From Zerene cesonia (lineage: Eukaryota; Arthropoda; Insecta; Lepidoptera; Pieridae): 64,000 nt of DNA. Shown here piece after piece: positions 1-13,200 of the stretch (positions are counted from its first letter, which is position 1; each line of letters opens with the position of its first letter). The stretch lies in contig NC_052113.1 in NCBI RefSeq assembly GCF_012273895.1, positions 682,001 through 746,000 on the forward strand, written 5' to 3'. A program made the translations under genes and the position numbers. Below the pieces are notes generated by a model. The model did no database searches, had not been told where the DNA came from, and was given only the letters and a program-made list of their open reading frames with translations.

Positions 1-376
1 NNNNNNNNNNNNNNNNNNNNNNNNNNNNNNNNNNNNNNNNNNNNNNNNNNNNNNNNNNNNNNNNNNNNNNNNNNNNNNNNNNNNNNNNNNNNNNNNNNNN
101 NNNNNNNNNNNNNNNNNNNNNNNNNNNNNNNNNNNNNNNNNNNNNNNNNNNNNNNNNNNNNNNNNNNNNNNNNNNNNNNNNNNNNNNNNNNNNNNNNNNN
201 NNNNNNNNNNNNNNNNNNNNNNNNNNNNNNNNNNNNNNNNNNNNNNNNNNNNNNNNNNNNNNNNNNNNNNNNNNNNNNNNNNNNNNNNNNNNNNNNNNNN
301 NNNNNNNNNNNNNNNNNNNNNNNNNNNNNNNNNNNNNNNNNNNNNNNNNNNNNNNNNNNNNNNNNNNNNNNNNNNN
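1..376. other. assembly gap (N run)
   Basis: All N. It hides the upstream exons of the truncated transporter whose last two exons follow at 469-974. Confidence 0.99.
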
Positions 377-456
377 TTGTCCATAAAGAAAATCGATCAG
401 TGAAACAGATGAATATCATCTGCCCCATACCCCACTAGACACGGGCCTTCACTTAT
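377..456 (+). mobile_element. SINE fragment (tRNA-derived family, 3' part)
   Basis: The stretch with AAAATCGATCAGTGAAACAG followed by a 'catctgccccatacccc' block recurs at about 20930-21000 and 44210-44290. Those two copies also carry a tRNA-like head, so this is the tail of the same SINE. It ends about 12 bases before the acceptor of the next exon. Confidence 0.6.
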
Positions 457-468
457 GTACCCCTCCAG

Positions 469-974
469 ACAGACGTTGGGCGCTGGCGCATTGTGTTCCT
501 GGCGACGGCAGTAGTGGGCGTCATCAGTAATACCCTTTATGTGCTCTTCATCAGAGCTGATCGACAGGAATGGGACGATCCACACTACTTGGATAAGAAT
601 GGTGATCCTGGTAAGTTTATATGTTTTAAGATGCATTGATACATGTATTCGATTAATCAGTCTATTTGAAGATGAAAATGAGATCATTTTTTCATGCTTC
701 ATTCATATTTATTGAAAAACTGTAAATAATACATTAGAAAATCAATTCAATCTTTTATTTTAATTTAACATTATGCGGTGGTGTTAAATAAACATTCTTT
801 CTTTCTTTCTTCTTTCTTTCTTTATAACATTAGTATAGATAAATTCCAAGCAAATGCAAAGTGTTTTCAATTGTTTCAGAGGAACTGAAGCCAGCGTTAA
901 AAATGAACAACGAAGACGCTTTAAAAACACAAAACCAACTAGAAAAAGTAGAGGAAAACCAAACGGAGAATTAA
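469..974 (+). CDS. SLC17-family anion transporter, 3' end only (last two exons)
   Basis: Partial gene, exons 469-610 and 880-974. The first exon follows ...CCCTCCAG, opens with T-D-V-G-R-W-R and holds a hydrophobic helix (TM12), then the family's short RQEWDDP block before the C-terminal tail. It ends in phase 1 at GTAAGT. The second exon follows TTGTTTCAG, adds a hydrophilic, Glu/Asn/Gln-rich tail ending E-N-Q-T-E-N, and stops at TAA 972-974. The same two-exon arrangement (142 nt, then a short tail) closes copy 1 at 13256-14119, so this is the preceding member of the tandem array. Everything upstream, including TM1-11, lies in or beyond the N gap. Family assignment rests on alignment with the four downstream copies. 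A pseudogene cannot be excluded from 79 codons, but both exons are open and correctly spliced. Confidence 0.8.
791..823. repeat. CTTT/CTTTT microsatellite
   Basis: An imperfect (CTTT)n run lies in the last intron of the truncated transporter, about 55 bases before its final exon. Confidence 0.85.
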
Positions 975-2442
975 AAATCTTCAATCATTTAAATTTTTAT
1001 ACAATCAATGAAACATATTTTTTTCTGATATACAAAATTGTTTTATTTATATCAAGGATAATATAAAAAATGTTACATCTATGACAATAACTGTACATTT
1101 TCTTTGACAACGCGAGCAAACACTGCAGCTAGTAACACATATCAGTCATAACAGTGTTAATAATCCATTATTAATTCATGAATAGAGAAATTAATTTTGT
1201 GGTTCACACTTGATTATACCAGATTATCTAGGTAGAATATAATGTCGTAAGCCTAAACGTCTTTAGGATTTAATCGCTTCATCATACAATCAAGAGGAAT
1301 ACTAATTGTTAATTTAAATGGATTAATTATCGTGAAAATTAATTACTAGATATATCAATTGTATTACATAAATAACTGGGGTGAATTGTTATTTGTATGG
1401 TGTAATATTATTACTACTGATTAGTAGAAATTATATCAAACTGGGGATTGGGGCATGGGGCCGCGATTGGGAAACCCGCGTCTTTCGCTTTACAAATTAT
1501 TTTATGTTTAAACATTACGCATAGACATCATTATTCAGTAATTATGATCAAATAATTTAACGGGAACAATATGAGATTAATTTATTATCTACTAACACCT
1601 ATAACTGGTGTATTAAGTTATATATTAAATATTATAGAAGTCGTCTTTCGCAATAGACAGAGAATAGACACAAGTACGAAGGTTTCCTGAAGGAACCAGG
1701 TTCAAATCCCACCTCATGGTCGAATTTTTTCCCATCCTTGTATTTTTAAAATATTTATATTAATTTTAATAAAAACGAAAATACAACTCGAGAAGTATTT
1801 ATAACAAAATTCGCTAATGTTCAAGGATTTGCCTTAATCATTAAAATGTTATAGTTCTTATGTTCTTAGATTAGGATAATTCCTCCCTTAAATCTCTTCC
1901 GGGGCTTTAGTCTAAACATTTAATGTACCTTAATTAGGTCTGACAAGACCGAACCTTCGGGAAACAAGTCTACACGATTCTTACGAAATATAAAAAAATC
2001 TTTGTAACCTTGACCTCTTTTGAGCGAGTGAGTTAAAGGTTTAAGCACTAGGTCGCAAAGTTCTCATAAGTCAATTCGAATGATGTGTCTATTGCTGATA
2101 TTTTAATTCTCGAGTTGTGGGTTGTTTGTTCTGAAATTTTTATATTAATATAACACATTAAACTGCATCAAAAGTACGATAATTCATAAAAAACAATATT
2201 ATTGAGTAAAAACAAAAAAAAATTCATCAAATCGTACGTCTTGATGTATCGTTATAGTGCAACAGAAACGCATCTTTTCTGGCAATTTCAACTGTACAAA
2301 TATAAGGTTTCATGAGATACCATCTGGCGACAGAAACGGATAGACAGACAGATAAATACGGATAGATAAGTCATAGTAAAAGATTCCGTTTTACCTTTTG
2401 AGTTTGATACCAATTAGTTTAAAAATCAAGTCAGACTAAAAA

Positions 2443-2487
2443 AAATAACAAAAATATTATGGATGGTCCATAATATTTTTGTTATTT
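2443..2487. repeat. perfect 21-bp inverted repeat with 3-nt loop
   Basis: The left arm 2443-2463 (centre CAAAAATATTATGGA) is exactly complementary to the right arm 2467-2487 (TCCATAATATTTTTG...), with loop TGG. The stem is AT-rich. No flanking repeat was recognised. It may be a fold-back transposon remnant or a cruciform-forming palindrome. Confidence 0.85.
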
Positions 2488-3884
2488 GAACATTGCATAA
2501 AAATTGTGTTTTAGATTTTTTAACTGAATTAAGCTACGATTTCATTACAATTACAAAAATAAACCGCATTTAAACCATCAGCATTCATGCATAAAACTTT
2601 AGAAACATCATTTTATTAATTATCGACCCCATCAATAAATATTGTAATACCAGTATTTTCACATCACATCATAAAATTTATATAATATTAAGGTATTCTC
2701 GCGAGATTCCGTCCGTGTTTACTTGCAAATAAATTAATAATTAACTCATTTACTACCCGATATTTTGCACCATTAATTGATATCGCTTTATTAATGTGTC
2801 CGAATTACGCAATTTATCATTCCGTTTGACTCCGATTGATGCTTCATTAAGACCGTGACTGGCCAGTATTTTATTTGTATTTAATCAATTATGCACGCTC
2901 GTCTGATCTCCACCCCCCTTTTTTCAAATCACATGGAAGGTATCATCTTTTAAATATTCATTAATTCGAGCAACTATAACATCATTTTGTTTGCAAAGCA
3001 TATGCTTAAAAACCTGTGTTAGTACATTTAATTAAAATTTTAATAAATAAAACATTAAAAATCCACTCAGTTGAAAGTTCTGTGGTAATAAACCCAAAAA
3101 ATAAGAACCATTAGTTGCAGCAAAATATACTCTCAGAATTTATATTGCTCTGTGTTTTACATTAGGCGTATTAAGTTATGTATAGAATGTTGAACAAGAA
3201 AAAAAAACATGTACGTCTGCAAAACTATTCATAAATACTGCTTTAATATGAAGTCTACCTAAGCCCTCAAATGTCATTCATTATTTGTTAATTTTATTAT
3301 TTTCTCTTAAATTATAAAACCCTGTTTCGAGTTAAACATATTAAACATATTATTGTTTCGTGTTTGAAACTATTGTTATATCGTCCTAATTTAGAATCTG
3401 GAGTAGTGGTATTTCCTCCTTGGGACATCAGTGACCTTTTTTTAGAAAAAATCATAGAAATTTCACTGGAGTAGTTAATATCTGTAAAATGAATATTTTA
3501 TACAGATTCGACATGCTGATTTTATGTTAAACAATAACAAATAGTCATCCACCCCCACACTCTTTCACATTGCTTTAATGTACAGTCAACAATCAAAGAA
3601 TGATAGTAAATTGTATTAATTGTGTTTTATATCTTATTGCATATTAAAACATTGTATAAAATGATTTTACATTTTTGTTCCTTATGCAACTCTTTACAAG
3701 TACGAAGAATTTTTGAAGTAGTATATTTATATTTGATAAAGTTTTTGGATTCTTTATATGTATAAAAAATCTTTCATAATTATGATGTTGACCGTACTTT
3801 AAAAGAACTACAGTCTGCACATACCAAACATCTTATCTTTGTACGTGATCGTTATCAGAGAAACCTTCTGTAGAACTCAATTTA

Positions 3885-4090
3885 ATGCCACCACATGACG
3901 TCTTCACACACCGGACAAAATTAGATTTATCTCAGGGCGAGATAGAAAAACCTGCCTTATCAATTGATGATAAGATTGAGTTTAGTGTAATTAAAATTGA
4001 TGAAATTAATGTTATGAACGATGGTGAATCGAGAAATGTAAATAATGAAATTGTAGTTGACAATGCAAATGTACACAAGGATGTAATTAT
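3885..4090 (+). other. candidate upstream coding exon of copy 1 (alternative N-terminus)
   Basis: The open frame starts at ATG 3885 and is in the same frame as the ATG at 4209, separated by one TAA at 4152-4154. If an 84-nt intron 4091-4174 (GTATAT...ATTAAG) is removed, codon 69 is rebuilt and translation runs D-L-E-N-G-A-I-Y-A-A-E straight into the Met used in the main model. That would add 80 residues, acidic and Asn-rich, giving a protein of about 598 aa. For it: matching phase and typical insect short-intron size. Against it: a weak pyrimidine tract at the acceptor, and the other copies have short N-termini (12-26 residues before the first intron). Confidence 0.3.
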
Positions 4091-4208
4091 GTATATAATA
4101 CTTGGTCTGAATGATAAAGGTTTCGTTTCATTGTTGTTTCCATTTTACGTTTAATGCACAACAAAATTATTAAGTGATTTAGAAAATGGTGCAATTTACG
4201 CCGCTGAA

Positions 4209-7200
4209 ATGGATACCGATTTTTTGAGATATAAGTTCGAAGACAGTCATGATGGAGTTATTACAAAAACGAGTAAGTAATGTATTGATTAATATTAAGA
4301 ATGTAAATAAAGCTAATTGTGGCTATGAATTACTACATATCGTAAATGGAGATAGAACAAACACAGGTTTGTATTAACTGTGACAAATTATGTTGTATTT
4401 ACAATCAGATTAGCAAACTAATACCACGAATAAAATTAATGGAATGTGAATTCTTATTAGCAATTTAGTTTAAGTAGAAAGTCACGTATAAAATATAATT
4501 GTCCGACTTATCTTATTATTTCTTAATCATGATGCCTAACTGTAAATTCTACTAACATAATTAAACCATTTAACAAAAGATTTATGAATGTTTGTCTTCA
4601 TATATGAATGAATGTTTTGTCTTCTCCCTTTATTAGATAATGTATTTCACGAAAATAAAAGAAACGGCATGAAATTGAAATATTCTTCACATTTTCCAGA
4701 ATTCAAACTTGGCATACGACACCTTCAAATTGCTTACATGTTTGCCGCATCAGTTGCAATGGGCATGATGCGAGGCAGCACCGGCGTTGGTATATTAGCG
4801 ATATCAGAAACAAACGAAAACTCCTATGTTCAGGTAGTTAAAAGAAAAATAATAAATAGCAAACAAGACAATAATCTTCATAAGGATTACCTCGGACAAG
4901 ACAGGTCAAAACTAAAAAGATTCTGTCAATTTTTTTCATGTCTTGGTATAAAATAATTATTTAAAGCTAGACATGAAAATATAAGCGGTTAACGTCTTCA
5001 AATTGTCAGAACTAGAATAAAATTTCATTCGTTACAAGAGAAGCAAGCTCTCAAATAAAAAGAGAATCATAAATATCAGTTCACCGAATAAAAAGTTATG
5101 AGGTTACAAACACAAAAAATAAATTCGCATTGATAACCTCCTCCTTTTTTTGAAGTCAGTTGAAATAACAATAAAAACGGATGAAAATACAAGCCACTAT
5201 CAGGCACTTTATATTTCTAGTTTAACAGTTAAATAAGTTTATTTAATAATTATATTCTAGGCTCACCACTGGAACAGACGTATTCAGGGCACCATATTAA
5301 CGTGGTATTTCTTCGGATACGCCTTAACGATTATACCAGCTGAGAAGTATTTAACTCAAGTTGGGGAAAAGTTTGTGTTGACCTCTGTGTTGCTAATCAA
5401 CGGAGCGCTATCTGCCGCCATGCCTACGATTGTAAATAAGGTACTTTAATACCTCCTGTATTCCTTTCTACATACATTTCTTCCATTCATTCTATTTGAC
5501 TAATTATTATTTTAAAGTTACTCTCAGTTTTCTGGGATAGCAATATTAGATCGTGGTTTTGTCAACGAATAAAAACCACCTTTGAATTATCTCTTTTCCA
5601 ATAATAAAATAGAAAATCAAAATCGGTTGATAAACGAAGTATAAAGTCCTACTTATAAAATCTCTTCCATCATGTTTTTATGCCTAATTCTTTAATCAGA
5701 CATAAAAAGATCTACATTTTAAAAGATCTGACAAAAATGATGATGAATTTTGTGTTGAAGTTACATTTCAACATTGTATTCTTATTCAAGAAAGTTCCTT
5801 TAAAATCGATATTGCCATTCCGGATATTTGAATAACCAAACAGATCTAGGAATTTCGTTATTTGTGTACATATAAGACCAATTCTTTTACATTTCAAATG
5901 CTTCCATCAGCTGTATTGCCACTTATAAAATTCACGGTCTTCGGTAATCGAGTGAACGCACTTGAAGTTTTATTTCGAGAATACTCCAACTGCTAAATTT
6001 TTGCGTGTTGTTCGAAAGTTAAAGAGTCCTTAAAATATGACTTGGGATTTAAGAGATAAACGCTTAGGAAATGCGTCAGTACTTACGATTGATTTAAAAA
6101 ACTAATTAAAGGGCTATTGAAGTTCATATTAAATAATTTAATTAAAATACATATAAACGATATTAACAGCATGAAGGCCCATAAGAAAGTTTATAATTTA
6201 TTTACATAGTATAATTTTAAATTGTGTTTCTACGTGTAATTTATTTACAACTGCTTAGTGCTATTGTGTTTCGTTCTGTGATTGGAAAAGCCGGAGGTCC
6301 ATTTCCTTTTCCCCACCTTTCCCAGTCCATTCTTTCCATCTAGTCGTTAATTCACCCCTTATCCCTTACGCAACGTGGTTCATGGGTGGTGGTGGGCTAA
6401 CCACCAGCTCAATTGTCCGCTATGGCTAAAAATACGATTAATTTCCTTTTTAAAGGGTGGTTGGGTTGCGACATGTAACGCGCAGTTCTTACTGGGCATG
6501 ACACAAGCATGTGTAACTCCCATCAATCAAAAGCTTATAGCGAACTGGTTGCCGCCGTATGAGAGGAGAATATTCAATCAGCTTATACAAGGAGGTAAGA
6601 GGAATTAGAGTTTCATTCACTACACTCAGAAGTTCATATTCCTTTTGATAATAATGAAATTTAATGCTTTTTAGAACTCTAAAAAAACGTCTTCAATTGA
6701 AGACGTTTCATTCTACAACAAAGAACGTAGGTATCTCAGGAACTACAACTCTTTGAAAAATTGCTCATCTAAGTATATGTTCATCACATTCAAGTGCTGA
6801 TCCCTTACCCTCAAGCGAACCATCCGTTTGACAGCTGATACTAACATATAATAAATGAAAATAAAAAATTATTTATTTTCGCTCAAGGGTAAGGGATCAG
6901 ATTAGCCCAGGAACATTTGTAGAGGTAGAGCCTCTGCAAATGCGTTGCCCGCATTTATGGGATAAAGGATTGGAAGGAAGTTCAGGTTATGGGAACGGAC
7001 AGAGCGACAATAAATATATAAGATCCATATATTACGAAAGGTAGCTAGAGAAGATCACGCTACCACCAGTAGGAATGGAGCATCAATCAAAAATATCAGA
7101 AAATATTACATTATACTTTAAATTTCTCAAAACAGTCTGTTAGTTATTATTATATCTTTCTAGGTTTGCTCCTAGGTATCATCATAGCCTTACCCTTGTC

Positions 7201-10200
7201 TGGGGTTCTCTCTGAATCAACGCTGAGCTGGGAGCTGATATTCTACTCGCAAGCAATGATGACGTTCTCCATGGCAGCTGTATGGGGTCTCCTGACTGCC
7301 AGCTCACCGGAGAAGCATAAAGCGATTGGGGACTCGGAGAGTGAGTTTATAAGAGAAGCAATTAGATGTTATCGCGAGGTGAGAACTCACCTCTTTTCTT
7401 TCTTTTCTTTTGAACACTAAAATAAAGTAGAATTTTACTTTTTGCTATGGCAATTTTATGTAGGTTTATATTGAATCTTAATAGCTTGAAATCGTAACGA
7501 TTACTGAAAAACTATATTTTATATATTCTGTCCATTTTGTACTGCATATTAACAAGTAGATATATTAAAACTGCTATTACAAAAATAAAGTATATTTTAT
7601 AATTATTTGCTATTTAAAATTGTTTTGACTTTTCTAAAATTATTGACTTTTTAATACTTTCAGAAGAAAACAAAAAAGCCATGGAGACTGGTTATAAGAA
7701 CGCATGAGTTTTGGTCCATTGCTGTCGTTCATGCGTCAACAAATGCAATTTTCACATTTTTTCTCGCCGACATGCCAGCTTATTTGAAAACATTTAAATT
7801 ATCATTGCCAGATGTAAGTTAAACATAGACATACATTTATTTGGCACTAAAGCATAAATAAAGTGAGTAGAAAATCAAATAATCTTAATATGCAAATATC
7901 AGTGTTGATACCCCAATGATCCCCACATCAGTGTTGGTTACAGAGAGAGTTTCAGTGACGACTGTTATAGTTCGACTTACGGCCTAAATAACAGAGTATT
8001 TTGTTTATTCGCTTATATTAACTCACCTTACCTTTAAACTCGCCTGTCACTTTGGGATTATTACTATTTATTTTTTGTTACTTTACATATATCATTCACA
8101 TATAAGGAAATAAAATTTTTTATTAATTCGTTCGAAAAGATTTCATTTGCACTATTTAGATTGGATTGTCGATGCATGTCTGGGATTAATACTATCCAAT
8201 TTCCTTTCTTGGGTATCTATCTGTAAATCAAATTTCATGCAAAATGGTTCAGTGATTAAGGAGTGATGACGATAGACAGAGTTATTTTCGCAATTTATAA
8301 TATTAGTAGGTACTCTAATCAAATATTCCATTTAACCCTTCCAGGTCACCACCCAAGTGTCGCTTGCATTTGCGTCAATGTGGTTACTGTATACATTGAC
8401 CGCCCCGAGTTTTGATTGGGCTTATCGGATCGGTCTTATTGACCATTTCTTAGGCATCAAGTACTTTAGAAAGCTTATCAATGGGTTGGGTGAGTGCTCC
8501 TTTTCAATTTTATACACTTGATATCTGTATGAAGTTTTGGGTATTTTCATAATGGTGTAATTTATAAAATTGGAATTGTAATTGGTTTAAGTTGATTTAG
8601 TATTTTCTTGTGTTTGATTTTACGCGAGTATTATACATTTAGAACTTAAAGACTTTTAAACGGATTTTAAAATTAATTATATCATTAAACCGACGTTTCG
8701 AACACTACAGCGAGCGTGGTCACGGACCAGTCTCCGTGACGAAATGTCTGTTTAAAAGTCTTTAATTTTTAAGTAGATTTTTTTGGTGGGTTTGTGAAAA
8801 AATTTTATGAAGCCCACTATACTCATTTTCAAATGATATTCAAAATGCTTACAATAAGATTAAAACGATCTAACAGACGTGGCAAACTTATAATCAATTA
8901 TAATTAGATAGAAATTTAAATGTTACATTTATTAAATTATGAACAGAAAACATACCCAAAATAGTATATCTTGAACTATATTTGTTTATCTATTTATTTA
9001 TTTATCTTTGGGAAACAAACAATACAATTATTCTTATAGATTATAGCCATATACTATACACATATAAGCAAAGTTTCCACTAAAAAATTTAGATAGTCAG
9101 TCACATACGGAATATAAAGGATACAAAAAAAATTATATAACATTGTTTGACATCTGCCTATTCACTCTCACAAGTAAGAGAGGCCACGGTGATAAAAAAG
9201 GATTATTCAAGCGTTACAGAAACCTATTTGAATTGGTAGATTAGACGACAGCAAAAAATGCCCTGTAATGTTTCCACTCTAGCGTCTTTAGATTCTCAAA
9301 TTTGTAATAAACAGTGCAGTAGAAATACTTAAATGCTTTAGGTATGTATGAAGGGTTGAAAATAAATAAAATATCTCAAAGCTTCATATTGAACTTTCAT
9401 AGACTCATAGACTAGGAAAAATATATTTATAGAAAAGATTTTATTAATCAAAAAGGCTAGAAAATAATGATAACGATCTCATATACATTTTTAACGTACG
9501 TTGGCTGATAATCACACTAGGCATAGGGCATATAACAAATTTTTTTAATAAAGATTTTTCAGAAAGAAGAATTTTTCAGAAAAACATTTTTATCTCATAT
9601 ATTAAGGATTTTTATTGAATCCCACAGGTGCTTTGGGACCAATTACAGGGTTAATAATCCTACAGACTTATACATCATGGGATCGCCTCGGTGACGTCAT
9701 CCTAATGGCAACCCTAGGATTATTGGCCTTACAGTTTTGTGGATTCCTTGTAAGTAGCTCTAGATATCCGGGTAAATCCGATCTGAAAGGTGTATGTGGA
9801 AATGTGTTAGAATTAAGAGACCTTTTATATTTGTACGGCTAATGGAAAGAGATCTTAGAAGTGTTTGAGCTTGGATATATTTCGGATGTATATAGAATCT
9901 AAAAGCAATTAGTGATTAAATAAGTTTAGTTTTGTATTTTATTAAAACTGTTTATATTATATGGCACAGACATTATAATTGACGTAAAAGGGTATTTAAA
10001 CAGTGTTTTATGTACTATCGTAGTTTATCGATATAACATTGACTATAACTATTATCAATATACATTAAATAACTATAAATATACAAAAACAAAACTAAAA
10101 CGCGCATTACTGATATAATCAACTACACTGTCTCACTAACTCAGAATATAGTATACATGTAAATTATTTAATCCTGGCGATCCTAATTAGGATAATAAGA

Positions 10201-13200
10201 TAATCTCATGAAAAATTGTACTTGTAAAATATTGTAATTAGTGAAAAAGTCTGAAATGAAATCTGTCCAAAATCAAGTCAAAAACATACAAATATACAGG
10301 TGAAACTACTAAAATTGTATTTAAAAGGTACACTGCATATTTTACACCAGTCTATTCGCGATAAGTCAAAAAGCTGTTAAATAGTTTTTCACGTGGTTTC
10401 CGTCAAGCGACAGGAAGATTCATGAAAAAAGTATTTGTGAAGATGTCGGATAAAATGAAACCAACTGGGAGCTTTCGAAGAAACGCTGCTAATCCCTTGG
10501 AGATGTAATAATATAGTATTGTGGGAATGTTCCTCAAAAAGAGATAAGGAAAAACTAGCTATGGAATATTATCTGATATAGAACGTCTTAATATATTTTA
10601 ATATGTACTTATAAAATGAAGAAAACAGTGAAACACAATTCAAAAATTGGAAATCTATTTAGATATATTAATACGATTCTTTATTCAACAAAATACGTTC
10701 GCAATCATCCGTACTTCGTGCACAGTAAATATATCAATCGATATTATTTACATGGTGAACGATGGCCTGTATCGTTCCTGACCCTCAAATTCAAATATAT
10801 TTCATTCATATAAACTTTAAGGAATATTTGTGAACAGTATTTCCCCATAAATTAGTATCTATCAAACATTTCTCTTCATCTGAAAATAGCGGGCAATAAG
10901 CTCGACGTTTTTATGGAGCTAAGAGAGTTAAGAGTTTTTTTTAATTTTTTTTTTACGTTGGTAAAGGAGCTGGTGGGGCACTTGATGGTAAGCGATTTGG
11001 ACCGCTTATAAGTATTGCAAATGGAACGCCAACTTTACTGGATAATATGGCCCAAGTGCCGAAGCGTGCTTGACTCCCACATTAAAGATATACGATAGTC
11101 TATGAATAACAATTATAACTGAATTGTATAAAACAAAACCGCTTCCCGCAGTTAAACTCTGTTTATTCTACTAATAATATAAACGCGATAGATCGATGGA
11201 TCGATGTATGGATGCTGGTTACTTTTTCACGCGAAAACAGCTTATCGTATCCTATGTAATTTGGTAGAGAGATAGATTACAGTCTGGATCAGCACATAGG
11301 CTACTTTTCACCCGGATACCACCCGAGTAAAGCCGCGGGTAACAGATAGTTCTTAGATATTTAAAGCTACAGAATGGATTCGAATATCGCTCCCTATCCT
11401 TCTAACTCTGTCCGAACAAAACATCATAGTTTAAAATCTTTCCGCTATCACGAGAAAGAAAACAAACAAACACTTTCGAATTTCAACATTAGTAAAGATA
11501 ACGTGTATAATTGCATATTTGAGAATCCCGGGCGGATCCTTAGTGTAGTTGTCATATATTTATTTCCAGGAAAGTATAAGAGATGTGACCCAAAACTTTG
11601 GCGGGACACTTCTGGCGATGACGAGTGTGGTGGCGAGTTTGGTTGGATCTCTCGTACCACTCGTTACGGGGGTCATTGTTGGAGATGATCCAGTAAGTCT
11701 GCATTTATATATCTTCTAGATCACTATCCTACTAATATTATAAATGCGAAAGTTTGTAAGGATGTGTGTGTTTGTTGCTTTTTCACGCAAAATCTGCTGA
11801 ACCGATTGCAATGAAATTTGGCACGTCGATAGCTGGACTACTGGAATAACATATAGGCAACTTTTTATCCTGATATTCCTACGGGATACGGACTTACGCG
11901 GGTGAAACCGCGGGGCGCAGCTAGTATAGTATAAAACAAATTCGCTTTCCGCCGTCTGTGTGTCTGTATGCTTAGATGTTTGAAACTACGCAACGGAATT
12001 TGATGGTTTATTAATAGATAGAGAGATTGAAGAGGGAGGTCTATATGTATTAAACTGCTCCAAATTTAACACTTGCGAAGCCGCAGGCAAAGGCTAGGTA
12101 ATAATAAGAGATGATTTAATTTTTTGTAATGTTGGTATAAATGATTGAATATTAAATTGTCATAGAATGAACTAGTACAGAATTATTTGTTAATTGATCT
12201 TAAAATAACCAGGCATTAAACTTGTCAGTCTGTTAACTTATCAATCAGTTATTGATGTAATATGAATAATTTTGCGTTATTTACTTTTGTTTCTTAATGA
12301 GACATGTTTAAATTCCTTTAATAATGTTTAAAAAAATAAATAATCAATACAAATAAACACGAATCGTCTGATGTACCTACTGTTAAGCGCAAAATTCAAA
12401 AATTACGAAGAAAATAGTATGTTTTCAGCCGCTAGCGAGGTTCTCAAGTCGACTGAACTTCACTGTATTGAGCATTTAATTACCGTACAAACTTTTCCGT
12501 AAGGAGTTTTTAGGCACTCAAAAAAATGATTTTTTTCTCCCATAAACATTTTAATTAACTTCAAACTTACTCAAAGACGTGAAAGTTTATGACTATGCAG
12601 AAGTTTTGTGGTGTAATTTAATCATTTATATAAAGATTTTATGTTTTATGAAATTACGTGAGCGAAGCTTGAAAGCCAAGGGAATATAAATATACTTCAG
12701 TTATGGCAAATTTAAGGACGCTGCTCAAATAAATTGAGTCCATTATAAAAAGGTTACATTTGCATTCGTTAAATACAGGAAGTTGTTATGGTTTTTTTAA
12801 GAACCGAGTCATAAAAAGTTTTGCTATTATCCCTGAAAAGGGAGGAACATTCAGTTTGTTTATTTCTTTTTATGTATACCTTTAAAGATACTCTATAACC
12901 CGATATTGAAATCAGTAATCGGTCGCTATATGAAAATTGTTTTGAATGCGATAACGTAGTTGTTACATTGTTCTAAATTCGAAATTAATAAACCATTTCT
13001 CTTCTCTAGTGTGGACACGATAATTATTATATACAAAAAAATCACCGTCATTTTTGGAGAGGCACCACTCTAGATTTTAATACGGCACCTAAAGACAGAA
13101 ATAAAAAGAAAAAAATATTAGTCTATTGGGAACCTCCTCATTCTCTATTGTTAGATACATCAACAAATCTGATAAGAAACTAACATCCCCAAAATAATCA

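Larger units (their letters stand above)
975..4208. other. spacer between truncated copy and copy 1
   Basis: 3.2 kb of AT-rich DNA with no transporter exon. It holds a tRNA-SINE remnant near 1680-1740 (GGTTCAAATCCCACC, then 'gtcgaattttttcccat'). A second dispersed-repeat remnant lies near 2255-2400 (GACAGACAGATAAATACGG region). There is also a perfect hairpin at 2443-2487. The ORF at 3885-4154 is a possible upstream exon of copy 1 and is listed separately. Confidence 0.7.

Noticed and set aside
397..702. 101-codon minus-strand ORF
   Set aside because: Antisense shadow of the transporter exon 469-610, which has clear splice sites and homology on the + strand.
11448..11660. Minus-strand ORF over copy 1 exon 9
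   Set aside because: Shadow of the + strand exon 11570-11692; the + reading matches the TM11 exon of the other copies.
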